A DNA stretch of 64,000 bases, from the NCBI RefSeq assembly GCF_000383975.1, contig NZ_KB913017.1, positions 627,133 to 691,132 of the forward strand. The letters are read 5' to 3'. The DNA is from Natronorubrum tibetense GA33 (GTDB taxonomy: Archaea; Halobacteriota; Halobacteria; Halobacteriales; Natrialbaceae). Shown here one piece after another: positions 45,159-55,190 of the stretch; position 1 is the first letter of the stretch, and each line of letters opens with the position of its first letter. Position numbers and translations under genes: made by a program. The notes under the pieces are model-generated. The model ran no database searches. It was given only the letters and a program-made list of their open reading frames with translations, and was not told the origin of the DNA.

Positions 45159-47141
45159 TTATCCGGATCCGGGTCCGGCCGCACACATCGTCACGTCACC
45201 GTTCGTGTAGACCGTGGCCTGATCCGGCCGGCAGAGTTGCGGCTGGTCGATCTGCTCGATCCGTCCGTTTCCGTCGGCGTCGGTGAAGTAGACCGCATCG
45301 GTCGACTGCGTCGAGCGGTAGACCGTGTACTCGTGGTCGGCGACGCCGTCGTCCGGAACGGTCGCAGTGCCTATTCCCGACCGCGGATAGGCCCCGGTAC
45401 GCCAGAACAACGTCTGGTACGGATGATCCGTGTGGATTCGCTGATCCTCCCGGATCTCGCTTCCAGTTTGAGAGCCGGTTAACTCGCCGATCGAGTCGAC
45501 CGCGGCGAGCTCCGCTTCGTTGTACGCCAGCTGCTCGTGGTGATCGTCGAAGACCGGATTTTCGGAGTTACTCTCCACTGCCAGTATCATCGCTCCCGGA
45601 TAGACGAGGACGAAGATCAAGAGCACGGAGACGACGATTCGAGGCTCGAGCCCCTGAACCATCGTTCGCAGGCCGATCGCACCGAGAATAGCCATCGGCG
45701 CGAAGAGGAACGCGAACCACCGAGTCGGGATGAAGTTACGGATGCCGAACATCGGCAGCCCGAGGACGAAGACGAGCATGAACGCCGCCGCTAACAGGAG
45801 CGTGAACACCGACTGTTCGGCGCGTCGCCGGTGGACGACGTACAGACAGCCGACGAACGTGACGCCGAGCAGGAACAGGAAGCCGAGGGCGTCCACGTAG
45901 GGGACGAGCTGATCGAGCAGCGTCGTCGTCGCTTGGGCCGCTTCGTCAGGATCGGCGTCGCCCGTGTCGCTCGCGATGTTGAGGAACCCGGCGCTCTCCT
46001 CTACCGTCTGGCTGAAGAAGCTCATCACGGTCGCGAGGAACGACTGGTTGCCGTAGGGCGTCAGCGACCAGACGAAGATCGTCAGCCCGAAGTTGAAGAC
46101 GACGAGCCCGATGAGATTGACCGGCTTTTTCGACCGGAAGACGCTCGTGTCGACGCGTGTCAGCCCGAGCGGATCGATCTCGAAGACGAGCTGTGCGAGA
46201 AATGCCGCCAGCAACAATACCAGCATGATGAACGTCGACACCTGGTGAGTGAGGATGACGGCGATGCTAAACAGGACCAGCAACGCAAAGTCGCGGGTCG
46301 TGTACTCGATGCGCATGACGCGGAGCAGCGAGTACAGCATCGCGAGGAAGAAGACCAGCCCGAGACTGGTCGGAATGAGGTGCATCCCCCACATCGAAAC
46401 GTGGCTGGCGAGGGCGAAGAGGGCCGTCGCCAACGTCGCCCACCGTGCCGACACGAGCAGGTTCGCCGTGGCGTAGACGAGCAGGACCGACAGCGGCATC
46501 GCGATGCCGACGGAGAGATACAGCGCCGTCCGCAGCGACACGTCGTACAGCACCGACGAGGACGCGACTAACAGGTGGTAAAACGGCGACGCGTAGTGTT
46601 TGTCGTGAGAGATGCCGCCGACGGACCGGTCGTCGAGGATCGCTTGTGTGAGCTCCGTGTGGGTCCAGATGTCGATCCCGATGTATCCCGGCGTCGCGTA
46701 GAGCGCAGTGAATCGGAAGACGAACGCGAAAGCGATGATCTGGAGCAGCAAGATTCCGGGATGCAACTCGCGGTCGTTCACGAAGAGGATCTGCCCGATT
46801 ACGAGCGTCCCGAGGACGCTCGCCACCCCGAAGAAAAGCGGCGTCCGCGCACCCTGTATCACTGTCAGTACCACGAGCGCCGAGAGTCCGGCCAGAACGA
46901 TGCTCGGAAGCGCCATCGCCACTCTCGATGGAAGCGTCGGGAGGCTCGTCGAGTTCGTCCCCTGATAGAGAGAGACGAGGTACAGGACGCAGGCGGTCCC
47001 GAGGATCAACGGGACGGTCTCGAGATACAGCTGCGACGCGAAGAACCGAAGCGGCAGCAGCGCCAGCGCGAGCGCGAGACCGACGATCGCCGCGACGGTG
47101 TCGAGCCGTAACGGTCGCAGCTCAGACAGCCTGCTATACAC
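45159..47141 (-). CDS. Multi-span membrane protein, probable GT-C-type glycosyltransferase
   Basis: About 660 residues with 12-13 predicted membrane helices in the first ~490 residues and a soluble C-terminal domain that ends with an acidic QIDQPQLCRPDQATVYTNGD region. GYIGIDIWTHTELTQAILDD, in a loop after a membrane helix, resembles the acidic catalytic loop of GT-C transferases, and GMHLIPTSLGLVFF is also family-like. The start is taken as GTG 47141: GGAGGTGG lies 7 nt upstream, and the overlap with the upstream gene is then only 8 nt; an ATG at 47195 is an alternative. Probably transfers a lipid-linked sugar outside the cell. Confidence 0.78.
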   Translation of the reverse strand: MYSRLSELRPLRLDTVAAIVGLALALALLPLRFFASQLYLETVPLILGTACVLYLVSLYQGTNSTSLPTLPSRVAMALPSIVLAGLSALVVLTVIQGARTPLFFGVASVLGTLVIGQILFVNDRELHPGILLLQIIAFAFVFRFTALYATPGYIGIDIWTHTELTQAILDDRSVGGISHDKHYASPFYHLLVASSSVLYDVSLRTALYLSVGIAMPLSVLLVYATANLLVSARWATLATALFALASHVSMWGMHLIPTSLGLVFFLAMLYSLLRVMRIEYTTRDFALLVLFSIAVILTHQVSTFIMLVLLLAAFLAQLVFEIDPLGLTRVDTSVFRSKKPVNLIGLVVFNFGLTIFVWSLTPYGNQSFLATVMSFFSQTVEESAGFLNIASDTGDADPDEAAQATTTLLDQLVPYVDALGFLFLLGVTFVGCLYVVHRRRAEQSVFTLLLAAAFMLVFVLGLPMFGIRNFIPTRWFAFLFAPMAILGAIGLRTMVQGLEPRIVVSVLLIFVLVYPGAMILAVESNSENPVFDDHHEQLAYNEAELAAVDSIGELTGSQTGSEIREDQRIHTDHPYQTLFWRTGAYPRSGIGTATVPDDGVADHEYTVYRSTQSTDAVYFTDADGNGRIEQIDQPQLCRPDQATVYTNGDVTMCAAGPGSG

Positions 47142-48096
47142 CGTGGTCCACCTCCGTTCGACGGCCCGCCGGCCCGTCTCGCTCGAGTACGTCACGGTAG
47201 ACGTCGAGGAGGCGGTCGCCCAGCGCGTCGAGACTCAGCCCGTCGATCGTCTCGCGGCCGTCGGATCGGCGGCGAGCGTCGGCGACGCACTCGAGCCCCT
47301 CGGTCAGGGCCTCGTCGTCGTCGCTGACGATGCAGTCGGTCACGTCTGCGACCGTCTCGCGGACGAAACCGACGTCGGTCGAGACGATCGGTAGGTTGCA
47401 TGCAGCCGCCTCCTTGACGACCATCGGACCGCTCTCCCGCTCCGAGGTCACGAGGAGGATATCGCTCGCGTTCATGTAGTACGGAATCTCCTCGTGGTCG
47501 ACGCCGGTGACCGTCCGCAGTTCGATATCGGCGTCGGCTCGTTCGACCAGCCGGCGCGCTCGCGGGTAGTCCTTGACGGCCCGTGTCCGATCGTACGGAA
47601 AGAGCGCGATCGGCCGGTCGGTCTCCCAGCCGATGCGTTCGCGGGCCTCCACCTGCGGTACCGGTCGAAACAGGTCGGTGTCGACGCCGAACGGGACCAG
47701 TTCGTGCTCGGTCTCGAGTACGCTCGACATGGCTCGACTCGGGACGATTGCCGCGTTCGCACGGCGGGCACCGAATCGGCTGACCGAGCGGAGCCAGTCG
47801 TGATCGCTCATCAAATCCGTCCCCCACAGGGTCAGAACGACTGGACGGGTCGGCTGGGCGAGCGCGAACGGCGCGACGAGCCCGTAGTTCGCGTGGACCA
47901 GGTCGTAATCGTTCGATCGGAGTTCCGAGAGGATCCGCGGATAGTATCGCGCGTAGTCCGTCGGCGACCGACTCGAGTCACCGCCGTGTGTGCCGGGGAC
48001 TTCGAGGACGGTACAGTCGACGCCCCGATCCTCGAGCACCGACACCTGCTGGTCGAAAAACGGTCGCGGGGACGTGACCAACTGAAGTACGTTCAT
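47134..48096 (-). CDS. Family 4 glycosyltransferase (GT-B)
   Basis: 320 residues from ATG 48096. MNVLQLVTSPRPFFDQQVSVLEDRG opens the GT-B fold, DYDLVHANYGLVAPFALAQ and VVLTLWGTDLM are typical of the first domain, and SERESGPMVVKEAAACNLPIVSTDVGFVRETV supplies the E-x7-E nucleotide-sugar motif of family 4. LVPFGVDTDLFRP joins the domains. It lies between the DUF354 gene (7 nt away) and the overlapping GT-C gene in one operon. Sugar not identifiable. Confidence 0.88.
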   Translation of the reverse strand: MNVLQLVTSPRPFFDQQVSVLEDRGVDCTVLEVPGTHGGDSSRSPTDYARYYPRILSELRSNDYDLVHANYGLVAPFALAQPTRPVVLTLWGTDLMSDHDWLRSVSRFGARRANAAIVPSRAMSSVLETEHELVPFGVDTDLFRPVPQVEARERIGWETDRPIALFPYDRTRAVKDYPRARRLVERADADIELRTVTGVDHEEIPYYMNASDILLVTSERESGPMVVKEAAACNLPIVSTDVGFVRETVADVTDCIVSDDDEALTEGLECVADARRRSDGRETIDGLSLDALGDRLLDVYRDVLERDGPAGRRTEVDHGV

Positions 48097-48103
48097 GAGT
48101 AGG

Positions 48104-49168
48104 TTAGCGTAGCGTCGTCGCCGGCGTCGGATTCGCTTCGCGTGCACGCGCGTGAGATTCAATCTGCTCTACGACGAACGCCGTCACGTCGATCCGCTCC
48201 TCGAGCAGACGTTCGCGTCGTTCGGCCCACGTTTCGGCGGACGCCGCGAGGACGTCGTCGATCGCCTCGAGCGCTCGAGCGTGGCGGTCGTCGCCGTTGC
48301 AGCCGAACAGCAGTCCGTACTCGGCTTCGAGTTCGGCGGTGTAGCCGAGCGAGAGCGGGTTGACGTACACAGCCGGCGTACCGAGCACCGCGGCCTCGGT
48401 CGCGGTCGTCGCGCCCTCGCTAACGACGATCTCGGCGTGGGCGAGCAGATCGTGCAACCGTTCCGGTCGCGTCGAGAACTGGTAGGGTTCGAGGTCGGCC
48501 GGTGGCTCGCCCTCCGCCGAGAGCAACACCTCGAGACCGCTTTCCTCGAGTCGATCGATCGCCTCGCGCGGATCGTCGAAGCCGCCGTGGCCGACGTCGT
48601 GGGAGGCCTCCCAGCTACTGAGTCGAACGACGGCGAACGAGTCGTCCGGATCGAGGCCGACCGACTCGAGGACGGCTGGATCGGGATCGAACCGATTCGG
48701 GTGGAGGTAGGCGAGTTCGTGATACCCGGGATAGCGAACCTGGCTCGAACCGACGTCGTCACGGTAGCACGCCGGCGTACAGATCGCGTCCGCGAACGGG
48801 TAGGCGAGTTTCGTGATGAGTGTCGCGTGTTCGGTGTCGTAGAAGACGACGCTCTTCGTTCGCAAGACGGACGCGACGTGGGCGGCGGCAACGCCGCCGA
48901 TAGCCGTGATGACGTCCGGATCGATCCGTCGCGCCCGGGCCAGCAGCCGCGTCTCGTAGGTCGCCTGCACGGTGGCCAGCGAGAGCAGCGAGTCGGACTC
49001 GCCGGCGAGCACCTCGTGGTCGATATCGTACGCCTCGAGCAGCGCGATGGCTACGTCGCTCTCGCGAGCGAAGACGTGGACCTCGTGTCCTCGAGCGTCC
49101 AGTTCCTCGATCGGGTTCCGGAAGAAATGGACGTGCCCGGGGTGTTGAATCGTAATCACGACTCGCAT
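48104..49168 (-). CDS. DUF354 (GT-B-like) protein
   Basis: 354 residues. MRVVITIQHPGHVHFFRNPI and the conserved YDTEHATLITKLAYPFAD, VRLSSWEASHDVGH and SEGATTATEAAVLGTPAVYVNPLS are hallmarks of DUF354, a family with the fold of UDP-GlcNAc 2-epimerases and family 4 transferases. It may act as a glycosyltransferase or an epimerase. It starts 6 nt after the nucleotide-sugar dehydrogenase gene and is followed by the family 4 transferase gene, so it belongs to the same transcript. Confidence 0.85.
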   Translation of the reverse strand: MRVVITIQHPGHVHFFRNPIEELDARGHEVHVFARESDVAIALLEAYDIDHEVLAGESDSLLSLATVQATYETRLLARARRIDPDVITAIGGVAAAHVASVLRTKSVVFYDTEHATLITKLAYPFADAICTPACYRDDVGSSQVRYPGYHELAYLHPNRFDPDPAVLESVGLDPDDSFAVVRLSSWEASHDVGHGGFDDPREAIDRLEESGLEVLLSAEGEPPADLEPYQFSTRPERLHDLLAHAEIVVSEGATTATEAAVLGTPAVYVNPLSLGYTAELEAEYGLLFGCNGDDRHARALEAIDDVLAASAETWAERRERLLEERIDVTAFVVEQIESHARAREANPTPATTLR

Positions 49169-49174
49169 TGGCGA

Positions 49175-50575
<1,401 letters not shown>

Positions 50576-50907
50576 AGATGATACGTGGTCGCTGGGCCGT
50601 CACGCGCGGTCGTGTGACGGTCTCGTCCGGCTCGGTGCCGTTCGCGTTCCTCATCCATGCCAAGACAGTTCGGGCGGTTTACTATAGCCAGAATAAACGG
50701 TTGCACCACGCCCATCCGCTCGTGAGGGGGTCTGCTGTGGGTGAGTCGGCGGTTCAGAAGGTCCGCGTCGATATCGCGGACAGCGGCTTATACTGGTGTT
50801 AAACGGGGCTATACGGACTCATAATGAAGGGGGCGTCGGTCCGATGATTCATGCGGTCAGTTCGATTACGAACGCCGTGATCGGGACCCACCGACCGCAT
50901 CAGAACC
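50576..50907. other. Divergent intergenic region
   Basis: No gene is supported. Minus-strand GGCTATAGTAAACC near 50677-50690 may be the TATA of the dehydrogenase operon; plus-strand GGCTTATACTGG (about 50784-50795) and GGGCTATACGG (about 50806-50816) may serve the regulator. Confidence 0.45.
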
Positions 50908-51558
50908 GTGAAACACATGGTTTCAACTTCCCAGATCGAACTCGGACCCGCGTTCGCCTCGATACACGCCAGCGTGTCCTCGAGTACGGGTTCGGTGCCG
51001 ATTCGTCGACTCGACGTCCAGACGTTCGCATCGGTAACCCCCACCGATAGCGATCAGTTGGGTGGACCGGTATCCTGGCTGTCGATGCTACGCGGCGCGT
51101 CGGGCTGGGAAGCGGCGATGATCGCGGTTCTGTTCTTACTGATCAGCGGACTCGTCGGCATCCGCCTGCGAGAACTGCTGTCGAACCGCGAGGTCCAACT
51201 CGCTACGCACTCGCTGCTCGGTCAGTCAGCGGACGAGTCGGGTGAGATAACAGGCTCACCCACCGACGATCACCGACCCTACGAACAGTATCTCTCACCC
51301 GAGACACCGACCGAACTCCTGAGCGACAAGGGAGAAGTGGTTCGACTGCTCGTCGCAAATCACGGCCGCATTCGCCAACACCAGATCGCCGACGAAACGG
51401 GCTGGTCGAAGTCGAAAGTGAGCCGAATCTGCTCGCAGATGCACACCGACGGCACGATCGAGAAGACCTCGGTCGGCCGAGAGAATCTCATCACCCTGTC
51501 CGATCGAGAGCCGGAGACGGAAACGCAGCGTACCGACACCGAAAAACCGCTTCAGTGA
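50908..51558 (+). CDS. Membrane-anchored helix-turn-helix regulator
   Basis: 216 residues from GTG 50908 (ATG 50917 is equally possible). A ~60-residue extracytoplasmic N-terminus, a single helix (AAMIAVLFLLISGLVGIRL, about residues 69-87), then a linker and a winged-helix: LSDKGEVVRLLVANHGRIRQHQIADETGWSKSKVSRICSQMHTDGTIEKTSVGRENLITL. This arrangement is common in haloarchaeal membrane regulators. Divergent from the nucleotide-sugar dehydrogenase operon, so control of that operon is a plausible but unproven role. Confidence 0.8.
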   Translation: MKHMVSTSQIELGPAFASIHASVSSSTGSVPIRRLDVQTFASVTPTDSDQLGGPVSWLSMLRGASGWEAAMIAVLFLLISGLVGIRLRELLSNREVQLATHSLLGQSADESGEITGSPTDDHRPYEQYLSPETPTELLSDKGEVVRLLVANHGRIRQHQIADETGWSKSKVSRICSQMHTDGTIEKTSVGRENLITLSDREPETETQRTDTEKPLQ

Positions 51559-52332
51559 GCACGCACCACACTCTCGCACCACTCTCGTACTGACTGAAAC
51601 GGTTCGCGTACCGATCGCACGACGACCGTGCGATCGGCTCTCTTCGGCTTTCGCTGCGACGATAGTTCGGATTCACGGTGCCAGACGGCGGTTGTCCGAA
51701 CCGAGGGCACCGACACCGATCTCTTTCATTCCATCGTCCTGTACCACGCAGCCAGCTAACGCAACGTGGCGGTGCCATCGACATCACGCTCGTCTAGCGA
51801 GAAGTCTTTTCGACGTCGAACCGAAGCTGTCCGGAATCGAGATCCACAACTCATCGGCGTTACCGGCGCTCGAAACCAGCTACGAGCGATCGTCGGAACC
51901 GCTGCCGTAGACGCGCTCGACGCGTCGGACTGATTCCGTCTCGTTGCCACCGTCCGGTTCGACGGGGGACGAGCGCTCCGGCACGAACTGCGTCGGTCCC
52001 GCCGTAGCGCTCTCGAACCCGCGGCGACGTGACGAAAAACGGCTCGTTTGCAGTTCGTGCAAACGAATTTCGCATTATACAGACGATAGCGCTCAGCTTA
52101 TTCGTGGTATAGTAATGGCCGCTGTCGAACTTGGTGTCAGTAACGACCCGCCCCGTCTCGCAGCCGACGGGTGCAGGTAGGTGATATCAATGATACACAA
52201 CCGCACTGTACGTCAGGCAGCCTCCTCGAACCGACTGGGTACGACTGTCCCGAACGCGGCACGTCTCGTTGCACATCGTCTGGCAAACGCGACGAACTCG
52301 ACGCCGGCCGCTCGAGCGGAGGTGAGCAGCTG
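51559..52332. other. Long intergenic region upstream of glmS, no gene seen
   Basis: 774 bp without a frame that I can support on either strand. It contains a perfect 11-bp hairpin (51611-51637), TATA-like GCATTATACAG at 52070-52080 and GGTATAGTAATGG at about 52104-52116, and a possible long glmS leader. The gene start is set by GGAGGTGA at about 52318-52325. Confidence 0.5.
51611..51637 (+). terminator. Perfect 11-bp hairpin downstream of the HTH gene (terminator candidate)
   Basis: CCGATCGCACG pairs with CGTGCGATCGG around loop ACGAC, 53 nt after the stop of the membrane-anchored regulator. No T-run follows, so a termination role is only a guess; protein binding is an alternative. Confidence 0.35.
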
Positions 52333-54141
52333 ATGTGCGGCATCATCGCGCGTATCGGTCACGGTGACGCCGCGGAGACGCTCCTGTCGGGACTCGAGAA
52401 TCTCGAGTACCGCGGCTACGACTCGGCGGGAATCGCCGTTCAGAACGGCTCCGGCGTCAAGGTCCACAAGTGCTCGGGCGAGGTTGACGACCTCAAATCC
52501 TCGCTCGAGAGTCAGCCCCACGGCAACATGGGGATCGGCCACACGCGCTGGAGCACCCACGGCCCGCCGACCGACGCGAACGCACACCCGCACACGGACA
52601 CGGCCGGTGACGTCGCGGTCGTCCACAACGGCGTCATCGACAACTACGACGAGCTTCGGGCTGAGCTTCAGGCGAAGGGCCACGAGTTCGAGAGCGACAC
52701 CGACACGGAAGTCATCCCCCACCTCATCGACGAGTACCGGACGGAAACCGGCGACAGCGAGCAGGCGGTCCGCCGCGCCGTCGAGACGCTCGAGGGCAGC
52801 TACGCGATCGCCGCGATCGTCGACGGCGAGGAGGCGGTCTACGCCGCGCGGAAGGGCTCGCCGCTCGTCCTCGGACTCGACGACGAGGAGTGGTACCTCG
52901 CCAGCGACGTCCCAGCCTTTCTCGACCACACCGACGAAGTGATTTACCTCGAGGACGGCGACATCGTCGTTCTCGACCGCGACTCTTACCGGATCACCGA
53001 TCTCGCGGGTACCCCCGTCGATCGCTCGACCGACACCGTCGAGTGGGACCCGGAGGACGCGGGGAAAGGCGAGTACGACCACTACATGCTCAAGGAGATC
53101 AACAACCAGCCGACGTCGCTCTCGAACACGATCGAGGGCCGGATCGACGACGGCGACGTCGCGCTCGAGGAGCTTCCGGCGGGCACGTTCGAAGACGTCG
53201 AGACCGTCCAGTTCGTCGCCTGCGGAACGTCCTATCACGCGGCGATGTACGGCGCTAACCTGCTTCGTTCGGCGGGGATCAGCACGGAGGTCGTTCGCGC
53301 GAGCGAGTATGCGTCGATGTCTGGACCCGTAGACGAGGGGACGCTCGTCGTCGCGGTGACCCAGAGCGGCGAGACCGCCGACACGCTCGAGGCCGTTCGC
53401 GAGGCGACCGCACGCGGTGCCCGATCGCTTGCCGTCACTAACGTCGTGGGATCGACGGCCGCACGGGAGGCCGACGACGCGGTCTACATCCGCGCCGGCC
53501 CGGAGGTCGGCGTCGCCGCGACGAAGACCTTCTCGTCGCAGGCGGTCACGCTCGCATTGCTCACCCAACGGCTCGCGGCCGACGTTCCGGACGCGACCCC
53601 CGCAGCGGACCGCGAGACGATGCTCGAGGAGCTGAAAGATCTCCCGGAACACGTTGAGCAAGTCCTCGAAACGACCGACGCGGAGACGCTCGCCCGGGAC
53701 ACCGTCGACAGCAAGTCGTACTTCTTCATCGGCAACGGCCTCGGCCACTCGGTGGCACTCGAGGGCGCGTTGAAGTTCAAGGAGATCACGTACGAACACG
53801 CCGAAGGGTTCGCCGCCGGGGAGCTCAAACACGGCCCGCTCGCGCTGGTGACCGACGAGTCGCCGGTGTTCGCGGTCGCCACCGGCAGTGGCGACGGGAA
53901 GACGAAGACGAACGCGATCGAAGCCCAGACCCGCGGCGCACCGATCGTCGCCGTCAGTCCGGACGACCATCCGCTGACCGACGTCGCCGAGGTGCACCTG
54001 TCGATCCCCGACACCCATCCCGTCTGGGCCGGCCTGCTCGCGAACGTTCAGCTTCAGCTGGTCTCCTATCACGCCGCGGATCTGCTCGAGCGACCGATCG
54101 ACAAGCCGCGCAACTTAGCGAAGAGCGTGACGGTCGAGTGA
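52333..54141 (+). CDS. glmS: Glutamine-fructose-6-phosphate transaminase (isomerizing)
   Basis: Makes glucosamine-6-phosphate from fructose-6-phosphate and glutamine, the entry to UDP-GlcNAc. The 602 residues start MCGIIARIGHG, exposing the catalytic Cys after Met removal; RGYDSAGIA, HTRWSTHGPPT and the ENLEYRGYDS region are the glutaminase domain. The two SIS domains show ACGTSYHAAMYG, TQSGETADT and GNGLGHSVALEGALKFKEITYEHAEGF, and the C-terminus is RNLAKSVTVE. GGAGGTGA 7-15 nt upstream fixes the start; an open extension to 52171 is not needed. Its place in the glycan island suggests a supply role for amino sugars. Confidence 0.95.
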   Translation: MCGIIARIGHGDAAETLLSGLENLEYRGYDSAGIAVQNGSGVKVHKCSGEVDDLKSSLESQPHGNMGIGHTRWSTHGPPTDANAHPHTDTAGDVAVVHNGVIDNYDELRAELQAKGHEFESDTDTEVIPHLIDEYRTETGDSEQAVRRAVETLEGSYAIAAIVDGEEAVYAARKGSPLVLGLDDEEWYLASDVPAFLDHTDEVIYLEDGDIVVLDRDSYRITDLAGTPVDRSTDTVEWDPEDAGKGEYDHYMLKEINNQPTSLSNTIEGRIDDGDVALEELPAGTFEDVETVQFVACGTSYHAAMYGANLLRSAGISTEVVRASEYASMSGPVDEGTLVVAVTQSGETADTLEAVREATARGARSLAVTNVVGSTAAREADDAVYIRAGPEVGVAATKTFSSQAVTLALLTQRLAADVPDATPAADRETMLEELKDLPEHVEQVLETTDAETLARDTVDSKSYFFIGNGLGHSVALEGALKFKEITYEHAEGFAAGELKHGPLALVTDESPVFAVATGSGDGKTKTNAIEAQTRGAPIVAVSPDDHPLTDVAEVHLSIPDTHPVWAGLLANVQLQLVSYHAADLLERPIDKPRNLAKSVTVE

Positions 54142-54406
54142 TCGAGTCGCCGCGATACTGACTGATTTTCGCCGGTTCCGTTCGGTCCGTTCTCTGGCTT
54201 CTCGAGTGCACGAGCGAGCACGACTGCTGTCACGTCTACTACTGTCTTCGTGCGGTTTCACCCGGTAGCTGTCCACTCTCGCCGATTGAGATCTCGATTA
54301 AGCGTCCTCGCCGTCGTCCGAGTGGCTGGGTCAAGATTTAGTCGTCCGACTATATTGTCTCTGGAATAGCGGGTCGCTGAAGAGTACGTATTTGACAGTC
54401 GTGTCG

Positions 54407-54661
54407 TCATCCCCCGCCGATCATCGCATTCGGACGGGTAAAAGAATATCCGATGGCATACAACAGAAGGGCAATTATCATCGCGATCGGTGTAATGACT
54501 ACCGCAGGAAGAGAACTCAGGAGGCACAAGAGCTGACCGTGGCTATTGGCGTCTAGACGTAGCCCGCTCCAACAGCGCGAACCAACAGCTCGAGGATGTA
54601 GCTTCTCGAGCCACGTCGGTCTCGCAGGATCGGTGTTAGTTTCATCTGAATCGCGATCCAT
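54407..54661 (-). CDS. Small hypothetical membrane protein
   Basis: 84 residues from ATG 54661 (GTG 54667 also possible). Acidic N-terminus (MDRDSDETNTDPARPTWLEK), then two hydrophobic segments close together (LLCLLSSLPAVVITPIAMIIALLLYAIGYSF) and a short Gly-rich tail. A minus-strand TATA-like GATATTTTGCC lies about 30 bp upstream, suggesting a leaderless transcript. No family recognised. Confidence 0.55.
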   Translation of the reverse strand: MDRDSDETNTDPARPTWLEKLHPRAVGSRCWSGLRLDANSHGQLLCLLSSLPAVVITPIAMIIALLLYAIGYSFTRPNAMIGGG

Positions 54662-54755
54662 ACTCACAGTCCCTTACCGAACGGCAAAATATCATCGAGA
54701 TATCACGTCTCGGTATCCGTGTTCTCTGTACTGACCGCAACCGGATCTGAGTATG

Positions 54756-55070
54756 TTATCTACTGCGGATTCCAATAGAGCTGTTCGAGTCAGTGTCGCC
54801 CTTCTCGGACTCGTATACCATTTCGACACCTTCGAGGACATTCCCCGAGTGCCGCTCCGCGTTGTTCCTCGGGACGTCTACCTCGAAATCGTACGCGTCG
54901 AAACCGACGCTGTCGTCGACCCCGATGTCTTGTGCATCCGATTCGTCCTCGGAATCGGTTTCGTTCCCAGTGTCGTCGTTCCCATCGGTCGGTAACGTAT
55001 CAAGACAGCCTGCGAGACCAATCCAACCAGCGTGCGTCGAGAGTGACTGTCGGGAGAGCCGGCTCGGCAC
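54756..55070 (-). CDS. Possible lipoprotein, perhaps degraded
   Basis: 104 residues from GTG 55070. SRLSRQSLSTHAGWIGLAGC has the form of a Tat lipoprotein signal with lipobox LAGC (Cys22), but the twin arginine reads RQ and the hydrophobic core is weakened by His and Trp. An acidic linker (DGNDDTGNETDSEDESDAQD) follows, then DAYDFEVDVPRNNAERHSGN and an untypical C-terminus, as if the frame had decayed. It may be a dying gene or a short real lipoprotein. Confidence 0.4.
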   Translation of the reverse strand: MPSRLSRQSLSTHAGWIGLAGCLDTLPTDGNDDTGNETDSEDESDAQDIGVDDSVGFDAYDFEVDVPRNNAERHSGNVLEGVEMVYESEKGDTDSNSSIGIRSR

Positions 55071-55190
55071 GGATTTAGCCTCTCGAGCGGACGCGAACCG
55101 TGTTCGCAGCGTAAGACCGATCAGATCGTCCGAATAACGCGCGCCCGAAAACGAGGCTACGGGAGCTGCGACACCAGCGCAGTGAGCCGA

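Noticed and set aside
47142-47195. Start of the GT-C gene at ATG 47195
   Set aside because: It would overlap the upstream gene by 62 nt and has no clear ribosome-binding site, whereas GTG 47141 has GGAGGTGG at ideal distance.
51692-51910. 72-residue plus-strand frame upstream of glmS
   Set aside because: No conserved motif or promoter, and composition unlike haloarchaeal proteins.
52171-52332. N-terminal extension of GlmS
   Set aside because: The family needs Cys directly after the start Met, and a strong ribosome-binding site precedes the ATG at 52333.
52213-54072. 619-codon open frame antisense to glmS
   Set aside because: Val/Arg-rich shadow of the glmS gene with no recognisable domain.
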